A DNA stretch of 64,000 nucleotides from Hyphomonas sp. GTDB taxonomy: Bacteria > Pseudomonadota > Alphaproteobacteria > Caulobacterales > Hyphomonadaceae. Below the pieces are notes generated by a model, which was given only the letters and a program-made list of their open reading frames with translations, ran no database searches and was not told the DNA's origin. The stretch is taken from assembly GCA_017792365.1 (NCBI GenBank), contig CP051229.1:2418001-2482000 (forward strand), given 5' to 3'. Both the position numbers and the translations under genes were made by a program. Each line of letters opens with the position of its first letter. Position 1 is the stretch's first letter. Positions 28,795-37,193 of the stretch are shown one piece after another.

Positions 28795-30693
28795 ATGGCC
28801 GCGAACAAACCGCCGCTGGGCGAAACGCGCAGGACCGTCCTTGCGACCGGAACCGCTGCGGCCGTGGCGCCATCCGCATCGCTGCAGGGCTGCGCGCCGC
28901 AAACGACCGCCCTGCCCAACATTCTCTGGCTCGTCAGCGAGGACAACAACCCGATCATCGGCGCTTACGGCGATCCGCTGGCCAATACCCCGGCGATCGA
29001 CCAGCTCGCCCGCGAAGGCGTCCTGTTCCGCAACGCCTACGCCGTCGCGCCGGTCTGCGCGCCCTCGCGCTTCGCGATCCTCACCGGCGTCTATCCGGAA
29101 TCATGCGGGCCCGCCCACCACATGCGCGCGAGCGCCGCCCTGCCCGCCGACATTCCCACCTACCCCGAACTGATGCGCGCGGCCGGATACTACTGCACCA
29201 ACAACCCGAAACACGATTACAACTGCGACGCGGACCCCGCGCAAATCTGGGACGAAACCAGCCCCGACGCCCACTGGCGCAACCGCCCCCCGGGCAAACC
29301 ATTCCTGTCCGTCTTCAACTTCATGACGACCCATGAGTCTCGGCTGTTTGGCCCCACGCCCGGCCGGGTGACATCCGCCGACGTCCGCCCGCCAGCTTAT
29401 CTGCCCGACACCGATATCATGCGCGACCACTACGCCAGCTACTACAACCTGATGGACGCGCTCGACGCTGAAATCGCAGGCAAACTGTCCGAACTCGACG
29501 ACGCTGGCCTGAGCGAGAACACGATCGTTTTCTACTATTCCGATCACGGCGGCGTCCTCCCCCGCAGCAAGCGCTATTGCTACGACGAAGGCCTGCGCTG
29601 CGCCCTCATTGTTCGCATCCCGCCGAAATGGGCGCATCTCGCGCCGGCGAGCGCCGGAGCGGAAATCGCATCGCCCGTCACCCTGCTCGATCTCGCTCCC
29701 ACACTCCTGTCCATCGCCGGCGCGCCGATACCCGACGCCATGCACGGCCAGCCATTGCTCGGACACACGCGCGTCCCGCCGCAGACCCACGCCTTCGGCA
29801 TGCGCAATCGAATGGATGAACGGTACGACTTCGTCCGCACAGTCACCGACGGCCGCTACCGCTATATCCGCAACTACATGCCTCTGCGCCCCGCCGGACA
29901 GCACGGCGCATTCCAGTGGCTACTGGGGTGCTACCAGGATTGGCACCGCCTCTACCTCAACGGCGAGCTGACAGACGTCCAGGCGCGCTTCTTCCGCGCG
30001 CGCGACTTCGAGGAATTCTACGACCTCGGCTCTGATCCTGATCAGACGACAAACCTGATCGCCGAGAGCGCACAGGCAGATCGCATCGACGGCATGCGCC
30101 GCGCGCTCGATGCGCACATGCTGGCGATCAACGACAACGGCTTCATTCCGGAAGGCGCGCCCGCCGAGGGCCGCGCCGCCAGCCGCGACCCCGGCGCCTA
30201 TCCGCTCGCAGCCATCATGCAACTGGCGTCCGCCGCCGCCCGTCGCGATCCCGCCAACCTCGAAGCCTTCCAGGCCGCCCTGCGCGACGACAACGACATC
30301 GTCCGCTACTGGGCGGCGATGGGATTGTTGATGCTGAAGGATGCAGCAGCGCCCGCGTTGGACGACATTCTCCGCACCATGACTGGCGACCCTTCCGATC
30401 ACGTCCGCATCGTGCTCGCCGAAGCCGCCGTCGGCCTCGGCGAAGCGGACCCCGCCATCTCCCTGCTGGCGCAGCTCTCCGCCGCGGGCGAGGAAACATC
30501 GATCCGCCTCCAGGCGCTGAATGCGCTCACGTATTGTGGCGACGCCGCGCGGGCCGCTCTGCCGGTTATCGAACAGGCGGCTGCGGATGATCAGGAATAC
30601 ATCCGCAACGCCGGCCGCTACCTCGCGGCGGTTCTGACTGGCGCGTTCGAACCTGCCTATCCCGTCTTTGAACTCGAACGTCTCGGCCGCTGA
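28795..30693 (+). CDS. Exported sulfatase with C-terminal HEAT-like repeats
   Basis: A 632-residue type I sulfatase. The N-terminus has a twin Arg ('ETRRTVLATG', R12-R13) and a lipobox-like 'SLQGC' (Cys33), so it is probably a Tat- or Sec-exported lipoprotein. The sulfatase signature 'CAPSRFAILTG' (Cys88) is canonical C-x-P-S-R, requiring conversion of Cys to formylglycine. 'SDHGG' and 'KRYCYDEGLR' supply further metal and active-site positions. From about residue 470 the sequence becomes alpha-helical HEAT-like repeats ('DDNDIVRYWAAMGLLML', 'DHVRIVLAEAAVGLG'). The substrate is unknown; marine polysaccharides are a typical target of the family. It is monocistronic between ftsK and mmcQ. Confidence 0.88.
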   Translation: MAANKPPLGETRRTVLATGTAAAVAPSASLQGCAPQTTALPNILWLVSEDNNPIIGAYGDPLANTPAIDQLAREGVLFRNAYAVAPVCAPSRFAILTGVYPESCGPAHHMRASAALPADIPTYPELMRAAGYYCTNNPKHDYNCDADPAQIWDETSPDAHWRNRPPGKPFLSVFNFMTTHESRLFGPTPGRVTSADVRPPAYLPDTDIMRDHYASYYNLMDALDAEIAGKLSELDDAGLSENTIVFYYSDHGGVLPRSKRYCYDEGLRCALIVRIPPKWAHLAPASAGAEIASPVTLLDLAPTLLSIAGAPIPDAMHGQPLLGHTRVPPQTHAFGMRNRMDERYDFVRTVTDGRYRYIRNYMPLRPAGQHGAFQWLLGCYQDWHRLYLNGELTDVQARFFRARDFEEFYDLGSDPDQTTNLIAESAQADRIDGMRRALDAHMLAINDNGFIPEGAPAEGRAASRDPGAYPLAAIMQLASAAARRDPANLEAFQAALRDDNDIVRYWAAMGLLMLKDAAAPALDDILRTMTGDPSDHVRIVLAEAAVGLGEADPAISLLAQLSAAGEETSIRLQALNALTYCGDAARAALPVIEQAAADDQEYIRNAGRYLAAVLTGAFEPAYPVFELERLGR

Positions 30694-30720
30694 CCGCAAC
30701 GCAATCCACCTGCTCCCGCC

Positions 30721-31092
30721 TCATCGTTTCCGGCGCTGTGTCGACGCAGACGCCTCGTCCGCGTCATGAACCTTCAGCCATCGCTTCGGCGCATTCTTCC
30801 GCCACTGCCGCGTCAGCAACGACCGCAGGCGATCCGCATCCATCTTCGCCAACCGCGCCAGAACGATTGGATAGTTCCGGTAGTGATCGGTGAAGAAGAA
30901 CGTGTCGGGCTCCGCCTCGCACAGCAGCTCGCGCTCGTCGAAATCCACGCAGCCGATGACCACGCTGCCATCCTCATCGCGCAGCCGCGTCATGAATTTC
31001 CCGAACGCCTTGAACGACGGCCGCCCATAACTGGTCCCGGCCTCCACCTCCGGAAACGACAGACAAAGCGCCTCGAACGCCTCAGGTGTCAT
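30721..31092 (-). CDS. MmcQ/YjbR family DNA-binding-like protein
   Basis: A 123-residue MmcQ/YjbR (DUF419) protein with a double-wing fold. It contains 'ALCLSFPEVEAGTSYGRPSF' and 'TDHYRNYPIVLARLAKMDAD', then a basic C-terminus ('KNAPKRWLKVHDAD'). Members are found in many genomes with no settled function. ATG 31092 gives the family start. It converges on the sulfatase gene. A long non-coding stretch lies upstream of it. Confidence 0.88.
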   Translation of the reverse strand: MTPEAFEALCLSFPEVEAGTSYGRPSFKAFGKFMTRLRDEDGSVVIGCVDFDERELLCEAEPDTFFFTDHYRNYPIVLARLAKMDADRLRSLLTRQWRKNAPKRWLKVHDADEASASTQRRKR

Positions 31093-31828
31093 CGCCAACT
31101 CCCTCGAACCCGCATTTCCGCCCTCATCCCGTCTGTCATTCCGGCCGCACCCCGGACTTGATTGGCGGGAAGACCCGGAACCCAGTCCATCGAACCAACG
31201 TCCAATTCCTCCCCGCTCATCCCGACGCAAGTCGGGATCCAGTCCTCAGGATAAAGCCGGGCGCAGCCCGACCGCATCTCCTCCAGCGCACCATGGATTC
31301 CGGCTTCCGCCGGAATGAGCGGTCCGAGAAACCTCTTGGATATCCCACAATCAATCCAACACCCCCCACACCCTCGCTACATTCCCCACATCGCGCTTCA
31401 CGAAGGGCAGGCCAACCAACCTGAAGCGCGAGGCGAAACGTCCGCGCCAGCGAGCAGGGTCCACACCACCCTGCAAGCAGCGAAGACCGACCGCCGCGGG
31501 CGCGCTGGCGACAGCAAACCTCGACTACGAACGACAAACCAAAAGCTGAAGCCAGCGCCCCGCGCCCTTCACGTCCAGACCGGACGGCCGCCCAACGGCG
31601 CCGGCCAAATCTAACCGTTCTCGTCCAGAACCGGACCCGCAAATCGCGCGTCCGGCGCCTCCGCACGCCTGCGTCACGCTGCGTTTGGTCGGCAACCCAA
31701 CCCGCAACGGCACGTTCCGTCGCCACAATCGACTGGACTTTCCCACCTGAACCGGCATTCAGCGAAAGACGGCCAAAATACCCTTTTCCCGGCTTGTTTT
31801 CGCCAGCCCCAAAGACGAACTTTCCCCC
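31093..31828. other. 736-bp non-coding region with REP-like palindromes
   Basis: No frame here has convincing codon bias or a family match. It contains two tight hairpins of the REP/PU type: ATCCCGAC-gcaa-GTCGGGAT (31219-31238) and ATTCCGGC-ttcc-GCCGGAAT (31297-31316). Both sit in sequence of the sort that recurs as intergenic palindromic repeats in proteobacteria. The remaining roughly 450 bp, to the lolA start, is unexplained. Confidence 0.5.
31219..31316. repeat. Pair of REP-like palindromic units
   Basis: Two perfect 8-bp-arm, 4-nt-loop hairpins lie 58 bp apart (31219-31238 and 31297-31316). The arms are GC-rich. Other copies in the genome would confirm a REP family. Confidence 0.5.
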
Positions 31829-32620
31829 ATGAGCATTCTGATCGCCACCCTGACTCCCATTCTGGTTTCACACCTGGAGCTGTCGCCGCCTGTCGCGGCG
31901 CCGGCGCCAGTAACGCAGGCCAGCGCCATCGCCACGTCTCCCCTCCCTTCGGCGCCAGCTGAAAGTCTCAGGGCTGAGACCCCCGCGCCTCAAGCCGCGC
32001 CGCTGGTCCGCATCAATGCGCCGGCGCCCGAGCCGCGCCCGGAACCTCGCCCCCAGCCGCAGGCCGATTCAGTCGGCTTCGACCGCGATGAAGTCATCGC
32101 CAGGGCCGCAAAGGCGCTTGCAGGCGTTCGCACGGCCGAAGGCCGCTTCACCCAGCAGGACGACACCGGCTCCGCGTCGGGCAAATTCTACATCTCGCGG
32201 CCCGGAAAGGTCCGCTTCGACTACACGTCGCCCGAGCCGATGCACATCGTTTCGGACGGCGTGTCGGTCTCGATCGAGGAACCCAAACGCGACGCCTTCG
32301 ACTCCGTCCCCCTCGGCTCGACGCAGCTGAGCCTCTTCCTCCGCGACGATCTCGACTTCAACCGCGACGGCAACGTCGTCGACGTCAGCGCGTCCGACGC
32401 CTCCTATTTCGTCGCGCTGGAGGACAAGTCCGGCGAAGCTGATGGTCAGATGATCCTCGAGTTCAGCCGCTCCGCATTCGACCTGCGCGGCTGGCGAACC
32501 GTCGACGGCCTCGGCAACCAGACATTCGTCTCGCTCACCGACGTGAAGACCGGCACCAACCCCCGGCCGTCACTGTTCGTCGTGCGCGACCCCGCCGACC
32601 GGTTCGACGATCGCCGGTAG
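31829..32620 (+). CDS. lolA: Outer-membrane lipoprotein carrier protein LolA
   Basis: A 263-residue LolA, the periplasmic chaperone that takes lipoproteins from LolCDE to the outer membrane. The LolA fold covers about residues 85-260, with 'GKFYISRPGKVRFDYTSPEP' and 'LFLRDDLDF'. The N-terminal part is unusual: after a short hydrophobic segment there are about 60 Pro/Ala-rich residues before the domain, longer than in most LolA proteins. It is followed by a structured gap and xthA, an order (ftsK ... lolA-xthA) seen in related alphaproteobacteria. Confidence 0.9.
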   Translation: MSILIATLTPILVSHLELSPPVAAPAPVTQASAIATSPLPSAPAESLRAETPAPQAAPLVRINAPAPEPRPEPRPQPQADSVGFDRDEVIARAAKALAGVRTAEGRFTQQDDTGSASGKFYISRPGKVRFDYTSPEPMHIVSDGVSVSIEEPKRDAFDSVPLGSTQLSLFLRDDLDFNRDGNVVDVSASDASYFVALEDKSGEADGQMILEFSRSAFDLRGWRTVDGLGNQTFVSLTDVKTGTNPRPSLFVVRDPADRFDDRR

Positions 32621-33019
32621 TCATTCGCCGCCAGCAGAAGGTAATTCGCGTTACTGTGCATAAGGGCCTGCGGAGCTCGTCCAGCCGGGGAAGATTTCCG
32701 CAGAGTCACTTGCATTTGATCATCGAGTGTGGCCAAATTGCCACGGCTGGACGGCTCGTATCCTGACATCCCCCCGCAGGGCGAAATCGCCGATCAGCCC
32801 GGCCGGTAGCTATCCCCTTCCGGCCAAGAGGCGCCTCGGTACGGCGCACAGCGCGCCTGGCTGTCCCCGCGGTCAGGCGCGTTAGCTTTTCTCACCAGCT
32901 TCCTCGTCCGCTTTCTTTGTCCGCCAGTTTCTGAGGCTAACGCCAAGCTTTGCTTGATCGCCCCCTCCCCGCGCGGGATGGTGCGCGCCGATCAGGCCGC
33001 CTCGGGAAACCCACGTTCA
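32621..33019. other. 399-bp lolA-xthA gap rich in inverted repeats; possible structured RNA
   Basis: No supported gene. Arms 32673-32687 and 32744-32757 form a 14-bp stem with one bulged T. GGCCGG (32801-32806) pairs with CCGGCC (32820-32825). GTTAGC plus CTCA (32881-32894) pairs with TGAG plus GCTAAC (32932-32941). This density of stems suggests a folded RNA or a long leader, but I recognise no known RNA family. Confidence 0.35.
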
Positions 33020-33835
33020 ATGCCAAAATTCAAGCTAGCCACCTGGAACATCAATTCCGTGCGGCTGCGCATCGACCGCGTCACCGATTTCATCAGACGG
33101 GAAAAGCCCGACGTCCTGTGCCTGCAGGAGATCAAGTGCCTCGAGGACCAGTTCCCGGCCAAGGCCCTGAAGGCGGCCGGCATGAAGCACATGGTCGTCC
33201 ACGGACAGAAAGGCATGCACGGCACCGCCATCGTCTCGCGCCTGCCGCTCGAACCCGCTGACGGCCCGCCCTTCTGCATGCACGGCCACGCCCGCTGCAC
33301 GGCGGTCACCGTCGCCGGACACGAGATTCAGAATCTCTACGTCCCCGCCGGCGCCGACATCCCCGACCCCGTCCTCAACGACAAGTTCGCCCACAAGCTC
33401 GACTTCATCGAGCGCATGCGCAGCCACTACCAGTCGCGCGCAAAGAAGCGCTCAGCCCCTCCCCTCATCGTGGTCGGCGACCTCAACATCGCACCGGAGG
33501 AACACGACGTCTGGTCCCACCGCCAGCTCCTGAAAGTCGTCTCCCACACGCCCGTCGAAACCGACGGCATGAAAGCCATCATCAAGGACGGCAGGTTCAC
33601 CGACATCGCGCGCGCCAAACATCCGCCCGAAGACAAGCTCTACACCTGGTGGTCCTACCGCTCGCCCGACTGGCGGAAGAACAACCGCGGCCGCCGCCTG
33701 GACCACATCTGGTCCGACCACCGCGCCACCCCCCACGTCGACATCAAGAGCTACGAGATCCACACCACCGAACGCGACGGCGACAAACCCTCAGACCATG
33801 TCCCCGTGACGGTGAAGATCGCGGCGGCCGGTTAG
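33020..33835 (+). CDS. xthA: Exodeoxyribonuclease III
   Basis: A 271-residue Xth-type AP endonuclease/3'-5' exonuclease for base-excision repair. Metal and catalytic residues are in 'ATWNINSVRLRI' (Asn), 'LCLQEIKCLEDQFP' (Glu), 'VVGDLNIAPEEHDVW' (Asp, Asn), 'GRRLDHIWSD' (Asp) and the C-terminal 'KPSDHVPVTV' (Asp-His). All are intact. ATG 33020 gives the family start. Its stop overlaps the convergent Rieske oxygenase gene by 4 bp. Confidence 0.96.
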   Translation: MPKFKLATWNINSVRLRIDRVTDFIRREKPDVLCLQEIKCLEDQFPAKALKAAGMKHMVVHGQKGMHGTAIVSRLPLEPADGPPFCMHGHARCTAVTVAGHEIQNLYVPAGADIPDPVLNDKFAHKLDFIERMRSHYQSRAKKRSAPPLIVVGDLNIAPEEHDVWSHRQLLKVVSHTPVETDGMKAIIKDGRFTDIARAKHPPEDKLYTWWSYRSPDWRKNNRGRRLDHIWSDHRATPHVDIKSYEIHTTERDGDKPSDHVPVTVKIAAAG

Positions 33836-34962
33836 GCTGCATACCGGTCGACCGTATCGTTGAAGGCGCCCAGAGCCCCCTCGAACCGCCCGAACAGCAT
33901 GTCGTCGTTCGCGCCGGACATGAGGCCCGACTGGATGCTTTCCCCAATGTCGAAATCCTCATCCAGCGTCGTGCGCGTGATCTCGAGGTTCCTCGCCCAG
34001 TGCGCCGTATCCTCAGCCGCGCCCTGCGGCGCCAGCAGGACCAGCTTTAGAATCGACTCGCCTGGAGACACGGGCTCCTGCCTGATCCACGCCACATGAT
34101 CCTGCTGCACCAGCAGCTGCGTGGTCGGAAACAGCGTGTAGAGCACATTGGCATGATCCCGGAGCCGCCAGTCAGACCGGGTCTCGGGCGACAGCTTCGC
34201 CATGCTCGTGCGCGGTAGGATTGATCGCATGTGCGGTCCGAACATCCGGTACGAAGACAAATTGTCTTCGAAGTGCGGGCCGATGGTCGACTTGTGCGCG
34301 ATACGGAAATGGTAGGCCTCGATCCCGCCTTCCACCAGGATCTTCCAGTTGGCGCGCCGTTTCTGGGTCACCTGGCCGACGACGACCGCATCACCGAGCC
34401 CCAGCGCCTCAAGATCATCTGCGATGCCCTTAAAGTACCGGTCGAACGAGTCCGTCGCCTCATCCGACAACATCACCCATACAAATCCGAAGCGCACGCT
34501 GCAGGCGACCCGCTTCAAGGATAGCGAAGCGCGGTCGACCTCGGGAAATCCAGCATCGAAATGCGGCGCACCAATCAGCTCGCCGCTGCTGGCATAGGTC
34601 CATGCGTGATACGGGCAGGAAAAGCGGTGGCGACAACCTGCTTCGTCATCGACAAGCCTCGTGCCGCGATGCCGGCACACATTCACGAACGCGTTCACCT
34701 CCCCCGCCTTGTTGCGGGTGATCAGCAGCGGCACGCCGTGAACCTCACGCCTCACGAAATCGCCCGGACTGGAGATCTCGCTGACATGCGCCACCGTGGT
34801 CGGCAGGCGTTTGAAGATACGCTCCCGCTCAAGCGCGAAGCGGTCCGGGCTCGTGTATCGATCAACCGGGTTCCGCCGCACATCAGGGTCGAGAAATGTT
34901 GATTTTGACGCCTTCAGCGCGAGAAGCTCCTCGATCAGTTCATGCTCGGTCTGCACGTCCAT
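33832..34962 (-). CDS. Rieske-type ring-hydroxylating oxygenase, alpha subunit
   Basis: A 376-residue oxygenase. The Rieske [2Fe-2S] ligands are C96-x-H98 ('CRHRG') and C116-x-x-H119 ('CPYH'). The mononuclear iron site includes H218 and H223 in 'GGIEAYHFRIAH' after 'RANWKILVEG'. The layout resembles single-component-alpha oxygenases such as those acting on quaternary amines or sterol-like substrates. No reductase or beta subunit gene is adjacent, so electrons must come from elsewhere. It is divergent from a TetR gene, and a perfect palindrome covers its leader next to the GGGAG ribosome-binding site, so TetR repression is very likely. The substrate is unknown. Confidence 0.9.
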   Translation of the reverse strand: MDVQTEHELIEELLALKASKSTFLDPDVRRNPVDRYTSPDRFALERERIFKRLPTTVAHVSEISSPGDFVRREVHGVPLLITRNKAGEVNAFVNVCRHRGTRLVDDEAGCRHRFSCPYHAWTYASSGELIGAPHFDAGFPEVDRASLSLKRVACSVRFGFVWVMLSDEATDSFDRYFKGIADDLEALGLGDAVVVGQVTQKRRANWKILVEGGIEAYHFRIAHKSTIGPHFEDNLSSYRMFGPHMRSILPRTSMAKLSPETRSDWRLRDHANVLYTLFPTTQLLVQQDHVAWIRQEPVSPGESILKLVLLAPQGAAEDTAHWARNLEITRTTLDEDFDIGESIQSGLMSGANDDMLFGRFEGALGAFNDTVDRYAA

Positions 34963-34973
34963 GACGATCTCCC

Positions 34974-34993
34974 AACTTACCGCTCGGTAAGTT
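34974..34993. promoter_or_regulatory. TetR-type operator O1
   Basis: AACTTACCGCTCGGTAAGTT has perfect 9-bp arms around a 2-nt centre. It lies just upstream of the Rieske oxygenase ribosome-binding site. The TTACCG-nn-CGGTAA core is typical of TetR-family operators. Confidence 0.75.
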
Positions 34994-34998
34994 CTAAT

Positions 34999-35016
34999 AC
35001 CTACCATATGGTAGGT
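34999..35016. promoter_or_regulatory. TetR-type operator O2
   Basis: ACCTACCATATGGTAGGT is a perfect 18-bp palindrome, 5 bp from O1 and 22 bp before the tetR start. Its TACC/GGTA half sites match those in O1, suggesting two dimers bind the same 43-bp region. Confidence 0.75.
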
Positions 35017-35038
35017 CGTCAAGATCACCGGAGACCCG

Positions 35039-35491
35039 ATGCCGACAGACACACGCACACAGTTTCTCGACATGGCGGAGACGCTCTTCGCCGAGCGGGG
35101 GTTCTACGGCGTCAGTATCGCCAACATCGCGGACGAGCTGGGGCTGACCAAGCAGGCCCTGCTCCACCACTTCTCGACCAAGGAAAAACTCTACGGGGAA
35201 GTCTTGCAGCGCATCTCGGACCGCTACGAAGAAATGCAGAACGAAGCCCTGTCAGGATCGGGGGAGCCATCTGAGCGACTGCTGGCATTCTTCCTGTCAC
35301 TCGCAGAGGACGCGCTGGCGGATCCGACCCGCTCTCGCCTGCTGATGCGGGAATTGCTCGACAACCAGGTCCGCGCCGACACGGTCGAGACCTGGTATCT
35401 CCGCGACTTTCTGAAGAACCTGGTCGACACCTTGCGACGGCTCCCCGAATGGCGCGACAGAACGCGGCCGGAAGCGCTTGCCGCAATCTAG
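35039..35491 (+). CDS. TetR-family repressor, interrupted by an in-frame amber codon
   Basis: The helix-turn-helix is complete: 'YGVSIANIADELGLTKQALL' followed by 'HHFSTKEKLYGEVLQRIS'. The frame ends at TAG (35489-35491) after 150 residues. The same frame continues without interruption to TGA at 35630-35632, reading 'ILGAINYFAISEPTLRAIF' and 'RKFPAQLRRTIEAVLERA', which is the normal C-terminal dimerisation helix region of this TetR type (about 197 residues in all). So one substitution (for example TAC or CAG to TAG) truncates the ligand/dimer domain. It is divergent from the Rieske oxygenase with two operators between. Truncation could leave the oxygenase derepressed, or the TAG may be a base-calling error. 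Confidence 0.85.
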   Translation: MPTDTRTQFLDMAETLFAERGFYGVSIANIADELGLTKQALLHHFSTKEKLYGEVLQRISDRYEEMQNEALSGSGEPSERLLAFFLSLAEDALADPTRSRLLMRELLDNQVRADTVETWYLRDFLKNLVDTLRRLPEWRDRTRPEALAAI

Positions 35492-35646
35492 ATCCTCGGC
35501 GCTATCAATTACTTCGCAATCTCGGAACCAACCCTGCGCGCCATCTTCTCGGACCGCCATCACAATGAGCTGGCGCGAAAATTCCCAGCCCAGCTCAGGC
35601 GAACAATTGAAGCAGTGCTTGAACGCGCCTGAACCCAGTGCGTCCT

Positions 35647-36333
35647 TCAAGCCTGCAGCCGGTACCCGCCGCTCTCCGTCAGCAACAGCCGCGCATTGCT
35701 TGGATCGGGCTCGATCTTCTGGCGCAGGCGATAGATGTGCGTTTCCAGCGTGTGCGTCGTGACGTTGGCGTTATAGCCCCACACCTCTGACAACAGCTCC
35801 TCGCGCGCCACCGGCTTGCCGCCCGCACGGTAGAGATACTTCAGGATGTTGGTCTCTTTCTCGGTCAGGCGGATCTTCTTGTCATTGCTGTCCACCAGCG
35901 TCTTGCCCGCCGGCCGGAACTCGTACGGCCCCAGCTGGAAGGTTGCATCCTCGCTCTGCTCGAACGTCCGCAGGTGCGCGCGCACCCGCGCCAGCAACAC
36001 CGAGAACTTGAACGGCTTGGTCACGTAATCATTGGCGCCGGAATCCAGTCCCAGGATCGCATCCGAATCCGTCACCTGCCCGGTCAGCATCACGATCGGC
36101 GCCGCAACCCCCTTCGACCGCATCAGGCGGCAGGCTTCGCGCCCGTCCATGTCCGGCAGGTCGACGTCGAGAATCGCAATGTCCGCCCGCTCCGATTCCA
36201 TCTTCGCGATGCCGTCACCGGCGGTCGCGGCTTGCACGATGCGAAACCCTTCATGGCGCTCGAACTGCTCGGCCAGCGCCTCGCGCAGGTCGTCATCGTC
36301 ATCAATGAGCAGAATGGTCTTGGCCGTCGACAT
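35647..36333 (-). CDS. cenR: OmpR-family response regulator, CenR-like
   Basis: A 228-residue response regulator. The receiver has the acidic cluster at 11-15, phospho-acceptor D56 in 'AILDVDLPDMDG', the conserved Thr in 'VMLTGQ' and Lys in 'YVTKPF'. The winged-helix effector contains 'RLTEKETNILKYLYRAGG' and 'VTTHTLETHIYRLRQKIEPD'. The sequence and its setting near lolA, xthA and ntrZ match CenR, the essential envelope regulator of Caulobacter and Rhodobacter. Its kinase CenK is not in the window. ATG 36333 has GGGAGG upstream. Confidence 0.82.
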   Translation of the reverse strand: MSTAKTILLIDDDDDLREALAEQFERHEGFRIVQAATAGDGIAKMESERADIAILDVDLPDMDGREACRLMRSKGVAAPIVMLTGQVTDSDAILGLDSGANDYVTKPFKFSVLLARVRAHLRTFEQSEDATFQLGPYEFRPAGKTLVDSNDKKIRLTEKETNILKYLYRAGGKPVAREELLSEVWGYNANVTTHTLETHIYRLRQKIEPDPSNARLLLTESGGYRLQA

Positions 36334-36512
36334 AACCCACACACCTCCCGGGCCGCATGTCTCTGCGGCTTGATGATCGAACGGCTGCTCCCGTCCTTCG
36401 GCAGCCAGCCGCAACCTGCAGCGGATCGCTCACACGCTCCGCCGCCCCCAGACGCGCCCCCCAGCCGAATATGCGTAAACGCGCGCGCAATGTTGCGCAA
36501 GCTTAACGAACT

Positions 36513-37193
36513 TCACGCACGCGCACCGAACAGCTCCGTCCCAACCCGCACATGCGTCGCCCCGAAGCGGATCGCGCTCTCGAAATCAGCGCTCATCCCC
36601 ATCGAGAGCTTCCTCAGGCCGTTGCGCGCCGCGATCTTCGCCAACAGCGCAAAATGCAGCCCGGCGGGCTCGTCGACGGGCGGAATACACATCAGGCCCT
36701 CCGGCTCAATACCGTATTCGTTCCGCACTTTCGCGATGAACGCATCCGTCTCCAGCGGAGCGATCCCGGCCTTCTGATCTTCCTCGCCCGTATTCACCTG
36801 CACGAAAATTCCCGGCGCCCTCCCCTCCGCCTGGATTGCATCCGCCAGCGTCCGCGCCAGCTTCTCGCGGTCGAGCGTCTCGATCACGTCGAACAGCGCC
36901 ACCGCATCGCGCGACTTGTTCGACTGCAAGGGTCCGATCAGCCGCAGCTCGATCCCGCCATCGGACCGCTTGCGCTCCGTCCAGCGCTGTTGCGCCTCCT
37001 GCACCCGGTTCTCCCCGAACACGCGTTGGCCGGCGGCCAGCATCGCATCGACGCGCTCATCGGGCTGCACCTTGGAGACGGCGATCAGGGTCACGTCATC
37101 CGGCGATCGCTCCGCCGACTTGGCTGCCTTCGCGATCCGCGCCAGAACACCGGCGCGCCGTTCCGCAATCTCTCGTTCGATCTCGCTGCTCAT
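36513..37193 (-). CDS. YggS-family pyridoxal-phosphate homeostasis protein
   Basis: A 226-residue PLP-binding protein (PLPBP/YggS). The PLP lysine is in 'LIAVSKVQPDERV', and the barrel motifs are 'FGENRVQEAQQRW', 'LRLIGPLQSNKSRDAV', 'IFVQVNTGEEDQKAGI' and 'LSMGMSADFESAIRFGATHVRVG'. It buffers free PLP and affects amino-acid pools; no catalytic activity is established. Its ATG shares a CATG tetranucleotide with the divergent ThiE-like gene. Confidence 0.94.
   Translation of the reverse strand: MSSEIEREIAERRAGVLARIAKAAKSAERSPDDVTLIAVSKVQPDERVDAMLAAGQRVFGENRVQEAQQRWTERKRSDGGIELRLIGPLQSNKSRDAVALFDVIETLDREKLARTLADAIQAEGRAPGIFVQVNTGEEDQKAGIAPLETDAFIAKVRNEYGIEPEGLMCIPPVDEPAGLHFALLAKIAARNGLRKLSMGMSADFESAIRFGATHVRVGTELFGARA

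Noticed and set aside
31217-31726. A 169-codon - strand frame upstream of lolA
   Set aside because: Arg/Gly/Cys-rich product with no ribosome-binding site and running through the REP-like hairpins.
32446-32769. A 107-codon - strand frame in the lolA-xthA gap
   Set aside because: Codon third positions are near random, half of it is antisense to lolA, and its leader overlaps the stem-loop region.
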